Notes: generated by a model not told the origin, from the letters alone. Counted from the first letter of the stretch, positions 42,650 through 54,423 are shown. The stretch: DNA of 64,000 bases from Hexactinellida sp. DTS-2022 (GCA_028753945.1 JAPNXP010000001.1:14436501-14500500); one strand, 5' to 3'. A program made the numbers and translations.

Positions 42650-43192
42650 CCGACCGGGTATAATTGAATAATACTTTTTGTCAAACGAGTACATTTCTCA
42701 TTTCTGAACAACAAGTTACTGGAAATGGAACTGACACTATATTAAAGCTGGTGGATCATGGCAGCAATTTTCAACATTTTCCACCGTGGATCCCCTATAG
42801 TAATTACCAAACCTCCTGTTGACCCCTCTCAATGACCGTAAAACAAATTTTTGATCTGACCGTCTAATACCGTCCATGGAATTATTGGATTAGCCCTGTT
42901 GAATATATCTATTTCGACCTTTTTATTAGGTATAAATACATAATCCCACATTCTCATGAGTCCTAAGTATCAGTCCCATTACCTACACAAGAAGCCAATT
43001 ATACTACGTGTATTAGTAACTTAAAGTTAATAGACAATAAATCATTTAAAATTTAATTCAGTCAAACAATTCATATCTAAATACCGAATAACACTACAAG
43101 GTAGAAGGATAATAGGACATTTAGTTCAGCAAATAATGTCAACACAAAGTTAGGGAAGGACTAATTAGCAATTAGAGTATAATTAGGGCTAA

Positions 43193-44398
43193 TTAATACT
43201 TCTGGAAGCAGTCATTAGCGTTGCCATTACTCACACAAATAATATTATTTGCGTTGTCTAGTGTAATACCAGCTAATGATCTGAGGTGGCCTTTGCCTAG
43301 GATGTGCTTGAGTACTCCTTCAGGTGAGAAGATACTGATTTCGTTTATATAGTTATCAGTAATTAAGAAGTTACCCTTCGTGTCTACGGTGAAGAATAGA
43401 GCTGATGTCATAGGTTGATCTTGTCCTATTAATTTTATCTTCTTCAGATAAGTACCATCTCTGTTGTAGCAGTAGATTGTATTATGTTTTAGAGACAGAA
43501 TATGGAGAGTGTCTGAGTGGATAGTGATGTCAGTGGGCTGTTTGACTTCTCCAGAACCGAACCTTTTAACAAATTCGAGAGTTAAGTCGAAAACTTGGAT
43601 ACTCTGCATACCACTATCACATACATAAACCAATCCAGCTTCATAACACAGTCCTGATATTCCCTTAAAGTACCCTGGTGTAGTGCCTCTGGATCCAGTC
43701 TCATTTATGAATTGTCCGGCTAGACTAAACATCATCAAACATTCTCTCGCCCTATCGGTCACAAACACACCATCTTGTGACACACAAATACCGTGTGGCT
43801 CTTTCAAGTGCTCTGTTCCGAATGAACGTAGATACTCTCCTTCTGTATTCAAGACTTGTATGCGACTGTTATTTTTATCTGCAATGAATACTTCATTCCT
43901 TATTCTATCGACCGAAATTCCTCTAGGAGTCTTAAACTCGCCATTTCCACTGCCATTCTTACAACTCTTAAGAACAGGACTTTCTCTACCCACATACACT
44001 GGCATCAGTTCTATTAAATCAGTTTCTTCTATTGCATTACGAATCTTATCAGAGAAACAACGAAACTCAACAAACGAAAGATTTTCCACTGCTACCTTCA
44101 AATCCTCTTTCGCTCCTATTTCCGTATCAAAGTATTCTCTAACAGAATCCAATTTCCCTCCCAGAATGTTGCTAGTCATCACATTAACTGCGGTATCTCT
44201 CACAATTCTCAGCTGTTCCATTGCCGCATCCAGCTCTGCATTCCTATCGTGTCCCTCCTTCATTCTCGCTAGTCTCCCCAGGAGATTCCGTCTCTTCTCC
44301 GCTAGAAGCAAATCCAGCTCATCAAAGCTCCGCTCTATTTCCAGTTTCAGAGCTTCTAGCTTAGCATCGACATTCTGTTCATCTCTAGCAGCAGCCAT
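43193..44398 (-). CDS. NHL-propeller protein with N-terminal coiled-coil, copy 2
   Basis: 401 residues from MAAARDEQNVDAKLEALKLE. Residues 5-110 are a charged coiled-coil, probably for self-assembly. From about 155 there are six NHL blades: FKTPRGISVDRIRNEVFIAD, then HGICVSQDGVFVTD, GLVYVCDSGMQSIQVFD and so on, ending NANDCFQKY. An in-frame upstream extension of 80 codons exists, but it is translated hAT MITE DNA and is absent from copies 1 and 3, so the start shared by all copies is used. RING and B-box, found in TRIM-NHL ubiquitin ligases, are absent. No introns. A 500-base MITE lies 62 bases before the ATG and may alter its control. Confidence 0.85.
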   Translation of the reverse strand: MAAARDEQNVDAKLEALKLEIERSFDELDLLLAEKRRNLLGRLARMKEGHDRNAELDAAMEQLRIVRDTAVNVMTSNILGGKLDSVREYFDTEIGAKEDLKVAVENLSFVEFRCFSDKIRNAIEETDLIELMPVYVGRESPVLKSCKNGSGNGEFKTPRGISVDRIRNEVFIADKNNSRIQVLNTEGEYLRSFGTEHLKEPHGICVSQDGVFVTDRARECLMMFSLAGQFINETGSRGTTPGYFKGISGLCYEAGLVYVCDSGMQSIQVFDLTLEFVKRFGSGEVKQPTDITIHSDTLHILSLKHNTIYCYNRDGTYLKKIKLIGQDQPMTSALFFTVDTKGNFLITDNYINEISIFSPEGVLKHILGKGHLRSLAGITLDNANNIICVSNGNANDCFQKY

Positions 44399-44460
44399 CT
44401 CTTCTATAAACTGAATGCAATACTGTACACATTTTATTTTATAGTACATCAGAACCAGCG

Positions 44461-44960
44461 CAGAGTTGCACGCGGGCCGGCCCGGCCCGCAAGCCCGCAC
44501 CAAGTCCGCGGGCAGCCCGCGGGCTGCGGGCCGACTTTTTACTTCGGCCCGCGGGCCGAAAAAACTATTTTTGCGTGCCGCGAGGGCCGACCCGGAATGC
44601 CTCCCATTATAATCCGCATTATTATTTTGAATTGTCACGAGTTACCAATTGGCAATACATAGAAGTAAGAAATTAATATTTCCCTTATTCATCAGTTTTC
44701 ACAAACTCCGTTTCACTCAAGGGTTCCCTAATAATCCTCTTCACCTTATATTAATAACAAACATATTGAAATTTATATATAAGCTGCAATCTGCAACAAA
44801 CAAGATGCGGGCCTCTTGCGGGCCAAAAAAATCCATGCGGGCTTTTTGCGGGCCGAATAATTCAGTCGCGGTCGCGGGCCGGGCTGCGGGCCTGGTTTAC
44901 TTAATTTTTCGGGCCGCGGCCCGGGCCGCGGTTAGAAATTTCGGCCCGCGTGCAACTCTG
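44461..44960. mobile_element. GC-rich hAT MITE upstream of NHL copy 2
   Basis: Starts CAGAGTTGCACGCGGGCCGG and ends GGCCCGCGTGCAACTCTG. Perfect 8-base duplication AACCAGCG at 44453-44460 and 44961-44968. The ends are very GC-rich repeats of 'gcgggcc' around an AT-rich middle. It entered an older pogo-type MITE. Confidence 0.93.
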
Positions 44961-44981
44961 AACCAGCGTAATCCGATTCTA

Positions 44982-45245
44982 TCTTATATATTAAATCACA
45001 ATTATTTTTGTTTGTTTGTTTGTTTGTTTGTTTGTTCAGAATTGATTGATGGTAAGAGCTACAGACTTAAAATTTGGCAGAGGGAACAAGTTCCTGGATT
45101 CATTTAAGACTATTGGAGTATGTAATTAAATACAACCGACATTTAATTTGAAAAGGCATGTGTTTTGAAACACAAGCGAGGGCCGCAGGCCCGAGTGCAA
45201 GTTGTAAGAACGCGCGTAGCGCGGACGAGCAGCTTGTTACAGTCA
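44982..45245 (+). mobile_element. Helitron-like insertion start with GC hairpins
   Basis: Starts TCTTATATATTAAATCACAA after an A, with a GTTT tract and 'gttcagaattgattgatggt', as in the Helitron at 41241-42004. At about 45178-45240 two hairpins follow (gggccgcaggccc and gcgcgtagcgc). Copies 1 and 3 lack it at the same A|T site. The expected CTRR end and the far host junction were not found. Confidence 0.5.
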
Positions 45246-45436
45246 TTTTGTAATAGTCTAAAATGATAACAATAATTTTAACATACTATATGTAGTTGTA
45301 AAACACAACAATTAAAATATAAAGCTATTCATGACTGATTCCAAACAAGAAAATTATCTGAAATGAAATATATTTAGGTGCATCAAGATTCCAGACCCTG
45401 TGTCTGTGTGAATGCCTCTGGATGCGGTTTTAACTA

Positions 45437-45574
45437 CACGAGCCCTTCGGTCTTGGTCGCTTTGCGACGGTTTGACGCGGCGCTTCTGGACAAACACACA
45501 AACAATCACACAAACTATCACACAAACAAACACACAAACACACAAACACACAACAATTGCGCTTTTAATATATA
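45437..45574 (-). mobile_element. Helitron-like family H', internally deleted
   Basis: Keeps both ends of family H' (cacgagcccttcggtcttgg at left, gcgcttttaatatatagata at right), but almost the whole interior is gone compared with 38852-39318. Confidence 0.6.
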
Positions 45575-45582
45575 GATAGGTT

Positions 45583-45698
45583 CATGGGCGCCAACTTTTG
45601 AGGCCGGACACCAAAGGTTGGGAGGGGGGGTCCTAATTGGAAATTGGGGTGGTCCTAATGGGATCGGACCCCGAAAAAAATGGAAGTTGGCGCCTATG
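45583..45698. mobile_element. Short hAT MITE
   Basis: Starts CATGGGCGCCAACTTTTG and ends GGAAGTTGGCGCCTATG. The flanks gataggtt and gatagatt match at seven of eight bases. Confidence 0.85.
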
Positions 45699-45703
45699 GA
45701 TAG

Positions 45704-46637
45704 ATTAGAACTCGGTTATTATGTACCACCCTGGGAAACAAGTAAATGTGCCACGTACTAACTGAGGTACGTCTTATCCGTATGCATAATCAACAAGTCG
45801 AAATACTGACTTGCTCAATAATATGAATACAATGTAGCATATAGGGCATTCAAGTCTTTAATACTTAATGATAAGATTAAAGTATTTCAGTTGTCACTAG
45901 GGCATTAGGATCGAACGATCAAAGATCGCGCGCTCACGATCGCGATCCTTTTTAGACGATTGAAGCAGGATCGTCGATCATATTTTACAGAACGATCGAA
46001 ATGGAAATCTCGATCATTTTTTTGCAGAAGATTTCGATCCTACATTCCGATCTTTTAGAAAAGGTTGCCCAATTAAATTCATCCACCAAACCACCTAATT
46101 TGTTTACCACTTATGTATTTAATTTGAATACGATTATTAATTCAATTTATCCATAAACTGGCCCGTAACAATAAAATATTTTTCAGGTTGTTGAAAATCT
46201 AACTTCACTGTTTCTAAAAGTTGGTCAAGTTGAAACCTGAGCATCCTGAATAGTTACTACGGTAAATAAGAAATGATCGCAAAATGATCGGGATCGGATC
46301 GGCGATCATTTGTAAAATGCGATTGGGATCGAGATCGCGATACTATTTTAAGTGATGATCGGGATCGAGATCGCGATCAATTTTTTGGCGATCGACTAAT
46401 GCCCTAGTTGTCACCTATTCACTTAAACCAAATACTAACTGAGTTCTGCTGATAGTTTCTAGAGCACGTACTAACCGAATTAAATAAATACATTTTATTT
46501 ACTTTGGGATAGAAATTGGCACGTCTTATCCGTATACGTATTAGCGAATCATTTAGAATGGATTAGATAGGTTGAAAATTGGGTTATTAGAGAATGGTAC
46601 GTAGTATCCGAGAGCACGTACTAAGCGCGTTCCACTG
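45704..46637. mobile_element. pogo-like element split by a hAT MITE
   Basis: Same element as 39322-39725 (left gattagaactcggttattat, right agcgcgttccactg), with the 45898-46406 insertion inside. Confidence 0.7.
45898..46406. mobile_element. hAT MITE, 'cgatcgcgatc' rich
   Basis: Starts TAGGGCATTAGGATCGAACG and ends GGCGATCGACTAATGCCCTA. Perfect 8-base duplication GTTGTCAC (45890-45897 and 46407-46414). Near each end 'gatc' motifs alternate densely. Confidence 0.92.
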
Positions 46638-47574
46638 TACTACGTATATCGGCTAACACCTTTCTAATCGTTTTATGCATTATGGCAACAATAAAAGTGA
46701 ATATTCATAGAATAAATATGCAAAATTAAATTCCTTACAAAATACTTGATTGTATTAGAATATAATAGCAGTTAAGAATTATGAAAATTCCATAAACTCA
46801 CCAATAATGCGATAGAGATTAATTAACAATAATTTGTTTTTGTTGTTGTTGTTGTTGTTGTTTGATAGTTTGGTGTATAATACGTTATTCAATTGGTTTT
46901 ACTTAATTAATATCCTATCACATTATACTGTTAGTTGGCACAAGATGTATCTACTGTGGGTCTGTTAGAATAATTCCCTATCAGATTACACCAGTTCTGC
47001 TATAATTAGACACTACACTGTAATACGAGAATAATAATACAATAACTACAGTACCATAGCTATTCATTGTGTCGAACTACTCTTAAGAACATATTGGGAC
47101 TATGGGGAACCTAATGCAACCCTATACTATGTATGAATAATCAGTATATTAAGTCAGTGTTAATGTTAATATTGTTCAGCTCCACACAAAGTGTATCTGA
47201 GGATGCGGGCAGCGGCTCTTTATTTGATGAAGGCGTAGTTTAATAATGCACTTTGCAAGTAGTATTCTAATTAATGAGTTATTTTTGATAAAGTATGAAA
47301 TGGTTTGTAATAATGCTTGTCATAATTTCTCTTTTGTTACTACATACTAGCAAATTATGGATATCTTAAAGTGTGATAATAATAAAGTGTGTTAAAACAT
47401 TGTAACGACAATAAAGTTCTAAATAAATTTGATGTAGGCGGGAGGTCAAAAAGTTTATAATTAGGTACAAATTAGAAATTAAATTACTTGTTTACTTTCT
47501 AAAACATTTATAAGTTAGTCTATATCTCAATTATAAATGCGTTTTCTATTCCCCATCACTTTAATGCAACATGG

Positions 47575-47710
47575 ATAAACAAACAACAAACAAACAAACA
47601 AACAAGCAAACAAACAAACAAACAAACAAACAAGCAAACAAACAAACAAACAAAAAAACAAACCAAACAAACAAACAAACAAACAAACAAACAAACAAAC
47701 ACACACACAA
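47575..47710. repeat. CAAA microsatellite
   Basis: About 30 CAAA units with scattered variants, at the 5' end of a Helitron-like element. Such tracts mark most family ends in this window. Confidence 0.95.
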
Positions 47711-47745
47711 ACAACAATTGAGTTTAATGATATAGATGTTTACAA

Positions 47746-48575
47746 ATTGATGGGTTAAACCTGTTAAATCTTGCTCAATCATGCTGTCTAATTGGGAAAA
47801 GGCCATTTTCGAGAGCCAAAGTTGAAATCTTTCCAGGAGGCAATTCCTCACTCCTAAAAGGCGGTCTCACAGCAAATTTGAAACGGCCATTCCTTACTCT
47901 TTAACCGGGACTCTAAATCCTTGCTACGGCGTTGATAGTATTAGGTTTGGTTCCTTCTCGACATACCTGTCCGACAAGTGAACAATGAATACATTCAGAA
48001 TGAACTTTGCAGAATAGGAATCCTAGATTGATAATGGCTGCTATCTCTGTAGAGATAATTTGTCTCATTTACACTCCCTCCAACTGGACCCTCAGTTCCT
48101 ACAACTAGCCACAGGTTTAATTTACTTATTATTAGTCTGATTTGAGAAGAGTCATACCTCGTGGGGACGATAATTACGTTCAATAGTGTTTAACACAACA
48201 AACAAAGGTAGATAAGCTGCGTTTGTGAGAGAGTGAATTGTTGAAAAGCGCCCGAAATTGAAGGGCTCCTTGTTCACACAATTGTTCTTGGTTTGTTTGT
48301 TTTGCCAGAATTAATAGACAAGATCGTACTAGCTAGAGAGCTGAATATTGGTGTAGTTCAGGCAAAGCGACAAGAGTCTATTGGCTATCTAAGCGATTAA
48401 CCACCTAATTACATATTTTAACACAAAAATTTATTGTTCTAGAACACAATTTTAATGTTGACCATTGTGAAAATTATATGCATCGAGTGCAACCAAATAT
48501 TCTATAAGTGATGGTTGTTTAGGATAATCCATTATTTATCCGATTTATCTATTTAAATATGTGACACTCGTATTC
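47746..48575. repeat. Inverted-duplication block, left copy
   Basis: Reverse complement of about 61680-63125: shared stretches include 'aaaggcggtctcacagcaaa', 'gaacaatgaatacattcaga' and 'gttgtttaggataatccatt'. The two copies differ by indels and by a MITE at 62558. No gene. Confidence 0.8.
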
Positions 48576-48926
48576 TTTATCTTTTACAGAATATAATAGA
48601 ATAATAGAATAAATACTGACTAGTAAGCCATCAAACAACAACAACAAGAAGCAACAATTTCATTAGATTGAGTATATTTGTACGATCAAATTCAATACAT
48701 GTCGCTTTAGTAGATTGACGGATGCTTGTGATTGGCCATTCAAATCATGCCTGAAGAAATACTCTGCAATAATAAAGTATATAAATAGACTTAATTATTC
48801 AATTAGGCATTTGTTTATTCCTTTAGTAGATGTATTTCCTGATTCTTTCTAATGCTTGGTTAAGTTGAGCCCAGGACAAACAACAGACCAATTATCAATA
48901 ATAACGGGTCAATTTATTTTAACTAA

Positions 48927-49121
48927 CAGTGTATTATGCAGCCATTTGTAAATACACTCCTAATCCTGGTCTGATACAATTTTCATACGCCTAAATCACA
49001 AATTAATGTTACTGTATAGGAGAGGATTCCAATTTTCTCCTAAATTCAAATTTCCTCCTAAATTCAAATTTCCAAAAATCATGTTCCAAAATGAGCGTCT
49101 CGCGCTCCTGGATAATTCCTT
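48927..49121 (-). repeat. Interspersed element A, copy 6
   Basis: Starts cagtgtattatgcagccatt and ends cgcgctcctggataattcct. A short direct repeat ('tcctaaattcaaattt') is doubled inside. Confidence 0.75.
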
Positions 49122-49450
49122 CATAACAAGTAATTTAGGTACGCAACCATACAACAATTATATACATACAAGGAATTAGGAATTAGATAGGAAATAGATA
49201 CACAGTATAGATTACTCTTTGGTTACAGGAAATATCCCTAAGTACTTTCCCATAATTAGTCACAGACTGTATCTATATAATAAGCTTACAAATCGGTCAG
49301 TTTGGAAGATGCATATGTAGAACTAACAATCCTGAAAGAGGAACCGAAATAAATAAACTTAGAAAATGAAACCACATATAACGAAATTGCATAATTCAGG
49401 AAGATTGCGAATAAATAGGTTAGAGTAAAACCAATTGATTTTCAAAATAA
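49122..49450. other. Stretch upstream of the NLR relic
   Basis: AT-rich; no recognisable death-fold or other N-terminal NLR domain was found, so the effector part may be lost or lie in a distant exon. Confidence 0.4.
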
Positions 49451-51699
49451 CTAAACGCATACGAACAAAATGAACCAGAAATTTGGTGCATAATAGGCAA
49501 CCCAGGTTGTGGGAATACATTTTTCGTGAAGCGAACTGCTCTGAGGTTCAGCAGCAGTGAATTAATCGGAATTAAATACTCAATCTCAATTCCTTGTCGC
49601 AACACTGACTGGCATGTCATGGAATCCACACGGTACGAAAACAAAATCGAAATAGAAAAGGAGTACATCAGTAAGTGGCTGTGTCTGGGTTTACCAAAGG
49701 GAGCAAACTGGTCTAGTGATCTCGCTAAGCACCTCGCAGGCTCTGATGGTTAGGGACTCTCATGATTATAGACGGACTCGACGAGTTTACTCGGAAAGTC
49801 CCATTTGAAAAAGGTTCCTCTGCTCATTACTAGCTCGTCAATTTATAACGAAACCACTACTAATATTCACAAGTCGCCCCGGCGCATGGACAAGCATCTC
49901 TTCACAAAATGAACTGAAAATAGACCGTTTTTATCATTGCTTGGGTTTTCGCCACAGAATACGGACTTCTATTTCAAGAAGCAAATCACAAACGAAAAGA
50001 AAATGAATTCATGTTGGGAATTAATGGAGAGACATGACAAGTTGAAACTGATGTCCCTAATCCCGGTGAACGCGTCACTATTCGCGGCTCTGTTGAAAGG
50101 AGAAGATTCTGCCTCCATTAACACACTGACTAAGCTGCATTGCGAACTTACCAACTACCTGATAAGAAGAGAAGTGTCGAGAATGGGTTTACGAATATTC
50201 TCTCGAGTCGCACGACTATCAGATCTCCATCCAGACATACAGACATGTTTCAAGAGAATTGTTTTTATAGCGTTCCTCGGCGTAGCCAACAGAGATCCCA
50301 TATCTGATGAGAATGTCCCTCTGGTTATGGGACAGGAGGAATACCCCAGCCATTGCCTCGGTCTGGCACACGAGCACTACAAAACTAATTCTGTTGGGCT
50401 GATAACAAAGGTGTGGACCTTTGCGCACCTGACGATGCAGGAGTTCACAGCCCCACTGGTTAAGCAACCATTCCTGGACCAAGCAGTGTCTCAGCATCCG
50501 CTACATCTCCCACTCCACTGCCCACTTCTCCCTCTTCCGGATGCTAGTCAGGTTCCTGTGTGGTCTGTTAACCGACAGATCTGCTGCTGTACTTACCATA
50601 ATGCACAGACACCTAATTCCACAACCTATTCAACTGGGTGATATGCCTATTAGTTATCAACTCAAATATGAAGATGTTATGGTATGAATACACAGAAATA
50701 TATTTCCAGTTAATCGCTATTTTGTTTGAAACTAATTCCCATCTGATTCGATATTGGTTTAGCAACTTCAAATAATATATATTACTTTCCTGTCTCATTA
50801 TACTTGTATGTACGACAAGCCGTCTCTCCTAATGAATTGATTTGTTTTGTGCAAACTATCAATTATGTTAGCATTCATCTCATTTATATCGACACAAGGC
50901 ATATCAATAAAACTCAATTTAAATCGTTGATGAAAGAAATGAGAACAAGTTCAGTTAACTCATTAGCATTGCGTTTCAATGGAAAATATTCCACAACGAT
51001 CCTATCGTATATAGATGTAATTAGAGAAGCAAAATGAACTTTAATACGAAAATTTGTATTGAGCTATTAAAAATCAGATGTAATTTCAATGTAATTTCGA
51101 TGTAATTTCGAAGGTGAATCGCTTTCCTGCATGCATAAGCAACCAGTTTCTGAGCATGAGACTAATTATCAATCAATATTCATATCAAGTTACCCAGAAA
51201 ATAACGTATCAAATGTCTTCCTTTCAATACTTGTATTTATATGAATCTGAAACTAACTACGCCACACTGGTACCAGCTCTTTGTCAGGCGACACAATTAA
51301 GAGTATTACACCTCTAATTAAACACCTTCCTAGCCTAACAGCTGTGCTACCTCAGTTCCCTCCAAGCTACAAGAGATTTGATTCGATAATTACTCACTTC
51401 TACCCGCAATTAATCATCTGTCAAACCTAACTTATCTTAACATAAGAGATGATACAACAAATGACAGAAATCTCTCTCTGTATATTTTACAGATAATTAC
51501 GCAGAACAGATACTCCTTAAAGGGAATGGAGCTAAAGCATTTGTATAGAATGGGTTTTAAGGATTGGAGTTTATTTCTCTATTGCTTTGATTGTTGTACA
51601 AATTTAGTTCAGCTAATGCTATGGAACACTACTCTGCCATCTTATGACGTCATTCACTGGCGTAGAACTGCTCCAGAGTCTCCAGTATATTCAAATTAA
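49451..51699 (+). pseudogene. Decayed NLR (NACHT-LRR) gene
   Basis: In order: a P-loop GNPGCGNTFFVKR (the catalytic GKT lysine is asparagine), LGLPKGANWSSDLAKHLAG, a Walker B MIIDGLDEF in another frame, a sensor TSRPGAWTSISSQ in a third, then a long open frame (49937-50641) with helical NACHT-associated sequence including TNSVGLITKVWTFAHLTMQEF. Leucine-rich patches follow, e.g. LSNLTYLNIRDD at about 51415. The last 97 or so codons to TAA at 51697 are open. At least three frame changes and several stops break it between 49750 and 51400. NLRs are cytosolic danger sensors that oligomerise through NACHT; the lost lysine alone would cripple nucleotide binding. Confidence 0.85.
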
Positions 51700-52204
51700 C
51701 TTCCTATAAATCCACTTTACTAACACTTCCTATGTTTGATACCTTCTCTGTCCCTTCTAGACTAACCTCACAGTTTAACTACTCTGCTGTCTCCTCTCAT
51801 TCCTCTAGTGTATCAGTGTTAGGAACTGACTTGTTATATTTATTTATCTCTTTGTTCGTATTTATCATTAACACTCGATACATTTATTATGTGTTTATAG
51901 TTTGCGTTAATAAATTGAACTTGTTTTCCCTTTTATACACTGTGCGAGTATTCGTTAGACACTTCTTAGGAGTCTTATTTTGCATTTATTCTTCATATTA
52001 TGGTACTTGTCAGAATCTTTCGGTAGTTTATATCATGGAGCTCTAAAATTATTGGGACAAAATCAGCTCATAATATTCATTTCCCCGATTTTTAAAAATA
52101 GTATATAACTGGAAATTTACTTCAATAATTAAATACCAACTATGTTATCTCGTATTTACGAAGAAGGCTACAATTTTATTACTTGCGAACCCTCGCCCTC
52201 CAAG
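51700..52204. other. 3' flank of the NLR relic
   Basis: The first 295 bases match 40950-41240. The rest is AT-rich without features. A frame across 51732-52046 is the flank read through and also exists in the other copy, but it shows no recognisable domain. Confidence 0.6.
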
Positions 52205-52610
52205 CAGGCTTGTCAAAAGTTCCCTAATTATTAACTCAGGCCAGGTCAGGTCTTTAAAAAAATTGATCCAATCAGTTCAGGTCAGGTCCTTAGGGGAAAA
52301 TATTGTCATTTCAGGTCTTGGGTCATTTTCATGTCGTGCAGGATATCTAGATATTCAAGGTGTGTTAAACTAGTTCTGTTTTGAATCCAATAAATTAACA
52401 TAATTTACCAAAACGTGTAATAGAAATTCATCTAAATGACGAAAACACCATGTCCTAGTTCCCTAATTTTTTGCTCAGGTCAGGTCAGGTCAGGTATTTA
52501 AAAATATTCGTCCGGTCAGGTCAGTTCAGGTCTTTAAAAAACAAAAATTGCCTCAGGTCACTCAAAATTCAGGTCAGTTCAGGTCATGACCTGAACTTTT
52601 GACAAGCCTG
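52205..52610. mobile_element. hAT MITE with 'aggtcaggtc' repeats
   Basis: Starts CAGGCTTGTCAAAAGTTC and ends with its exact inverse. The flanks cctccaag and cttccaag match at seven of eight bases. Inside, 'caggtcaggtc' runs in several blocks. Confidence 0.9.
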
Positions 52611-52740
52611 CTTCCAAGGGTTTGAAAAAATAATAGTATTCATACCTCCACGGATACCGAATGGAGCTTAATTTGACATTGGAGGAGCTACCCAGAGTTA
52701 GAACTGTATCAGAACAAGCAAGGCAGGAGGAAGCAGTTAC

Positions 52741-52918
52741 AGTAGACTCCGCTTAACACCGGTTAATCGGTTTCTCCGCTTAATCGGGTCAAAATTTCAC
52801 CGGATTTATGGGACGGAATTACAGTTTGGCTTACAATATTTTCGGTTAATCGTTTTCTCCGCTTAATCAGGTCAAAATGACCTGGTCCCGATGTGACCCA
52901 ATTAAGCGGAGTCGACTG
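52741..52918. mobile_element. pogo-like MITE, 'gactccgctta' type
   Basis: TA-flanked; starts CAGTAGACTCCGCTTAACAC and ends AATTAAGCGGAGTCGACTG. Confidence 0.85.
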
Positions 52919-53856
52919 TATATAGTGGTCAGGACATGGCTTGACCGGTCTAACTAGTGACGTAGGAGAGTCTGACCGCTTCCGCCGGCCCTGACAAGGG
53001 AGCCTAGGGTGATGGGAGCAAACCTAGCAGTGTTGGTAGGTACGACTTGATAAACTCACTTTGAACTTACAGAAAGATTTCAGGTGAGGAAATTAAGGGC
53101 GAGTTTCCTCTCTCTAAGGTGAAGAAAAATGGGAGAAATACTATGTGTTCAGCTTACCCGAGCTAACTAGTCTGTTTATCGACACCAGAAATGACTAATA
53201 GAATCAACTGATGATTCTCAATTTAAGTTTGAGGGTAAACAGATTGGCTCTCAAAGCCTTATTTCACATCAACAGAAGTGAACATTTGGGGGCCAAAAGG
53301 GGGATTCCAATCGTAAGTCTACTATAGCTAATATGATGCATCTATTATCTAGCAAGGTTTATCGATGAGCTCTTGCAATTCCAAAGCAGGAGGGCAAACA
53401 GGACAACCATCCTGCCAACAAGGAATGCAGAAATAAGCCACAATCTCCTCCCGGTTAAGAGTCTGACCTGAGCTACTCGATTCATTGGTTGCACGATAAT
53501 GAGAATAAAATTTCCTAAAACCGGTCATCGGATCAGAACTTACCGTGTCATGAAATCTTTACCCGGTCCAAGCCTGCTTGGTTGACTATGAGTAATAGGG
53601 TGCACATAATGGATAACTGAAGTTCTTATCTTATCCCAATTTACTTGAAGTTTAGTAAAATTTTATGTAGAGGATCCAAGATAGCCCAAAGTGAACACCT
53701 TTAATAAATGAACTACAAAATATGGACACTTTTTCTCGGTCCCAAATTTTCCCATTGTTTTCACAATGTTTACCCTCCAACTTCTGAACACCATTGAAAA
53801 GTGAAATGTGAACACCTAATTTGGTCCCAATTGTCCCAATTGTATAGGATATGCCC
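52919..53856. other. Non-coding stretch, slightly richer in GC
   Basis: No frame with recognisable protein similarity and no repeats shared with the rest of the window were seen. It could hold small exons that cannot be picked out by eye. Confidence 0.4.
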
Positions 53857-54415
53857 CATAGGCGTCGACCATGCCGGGGCGGTCGGGGCGTGCCCCGGCA
53901 TGAGAAAATCATGCCGGGGCGGGCACTGTTCCGCTCCGGCATAAATTCGATTGGATTCGAGTGGAACCCAAAAATTTTGGTTTCGGCTGAACTGAAAATT
54001 CTAAATCGATCCATATCATCTCTGTTCGAAAGGTAATTAATTAACATAAATTAGTGACAGTTGAAATTCATCCTCGGGAAAAGTTTTTTTGATCCTAGTT
54101 CAGCACGAACCTATTTGATTCGGATGAACCTATTTAGTTCGTTGAGAACTAAACTAATTAGGTTTGTCCGAACTTAATTCGAACCGTTAAAGACGCCATG
54201 TTTATAGCAATAATGCAATGTTTTGTTGTTTCAGAAAGATTAAAGAAAGCGATTTATCGGGAAATTTTCATCAAGATAATCCCAACCTTTGGAAAAAAGT
54301 TATACAATACGTAAAACAACTTTCTGAGACAAGTTATATACTAGGTAATATTTAAAAAAATTCCTAGCTCGCCCCGTCATGATTTTCCGAAAAATGGAAA
54401 AGTTCGACGCCACTG
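53857..54415. mobile_element. hAT MITE
   Basis: Starts CATAGGCGTCGACC and ends AAGTTCGACGCCACTG. Perfect 8-base duplication ATATGCCC (53849-53856 and 54416-54423). The left part is rich in 'catgccggggcg'. Confidence 0.9.
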
Positions 54416-54423
54416 ATATGCCC

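Larger units (their letters stand above)
42005..43192. repeat. Duplicated downstream block of NHL copy 2
   Basis: Parallel to 54788-55474: both carry 'aatttaaaagctcgaaccct', 'cttctagggaccgga' and then 'acgagtacatttctcattt'. Two hAT MITEs have entered this copy only. Confidence 0.8.
45270..47745 (-). repeat. Long dispersed repeat R, copy 2 (composite)
   Basis: Same order of blocks as 38690-40800. It differs by a large internal deletion in its H' element (45437-45574) and by added MITEs. A CAAA tract at 47575-47710 sits at its Helitron-like 5' end (minus strand tctatatcattaaactcaat). Confidence 0.65.

Noticed and set aside
43683-44414. 243-residue frame antisense to NHL copy 2 (and its equals in copies 1 and 3)
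   Set aside because: Shadow of the real coding strand; it is preserved only because the sense protein is.
44399-44638. 80-codon N-terminal extension of NHL copy 2
   Set aside because: The extension is translated hAT MITE and leader sequence, and is absent from copies 1 and 3.
51732-52046. 104-residue frame after the NLR stop
   Set aside because: It begins after the NLR stop codon in a shared 3' flank. The other copy has a related frame, but there is no domain and its end is different, so conservation is explained by duplication.
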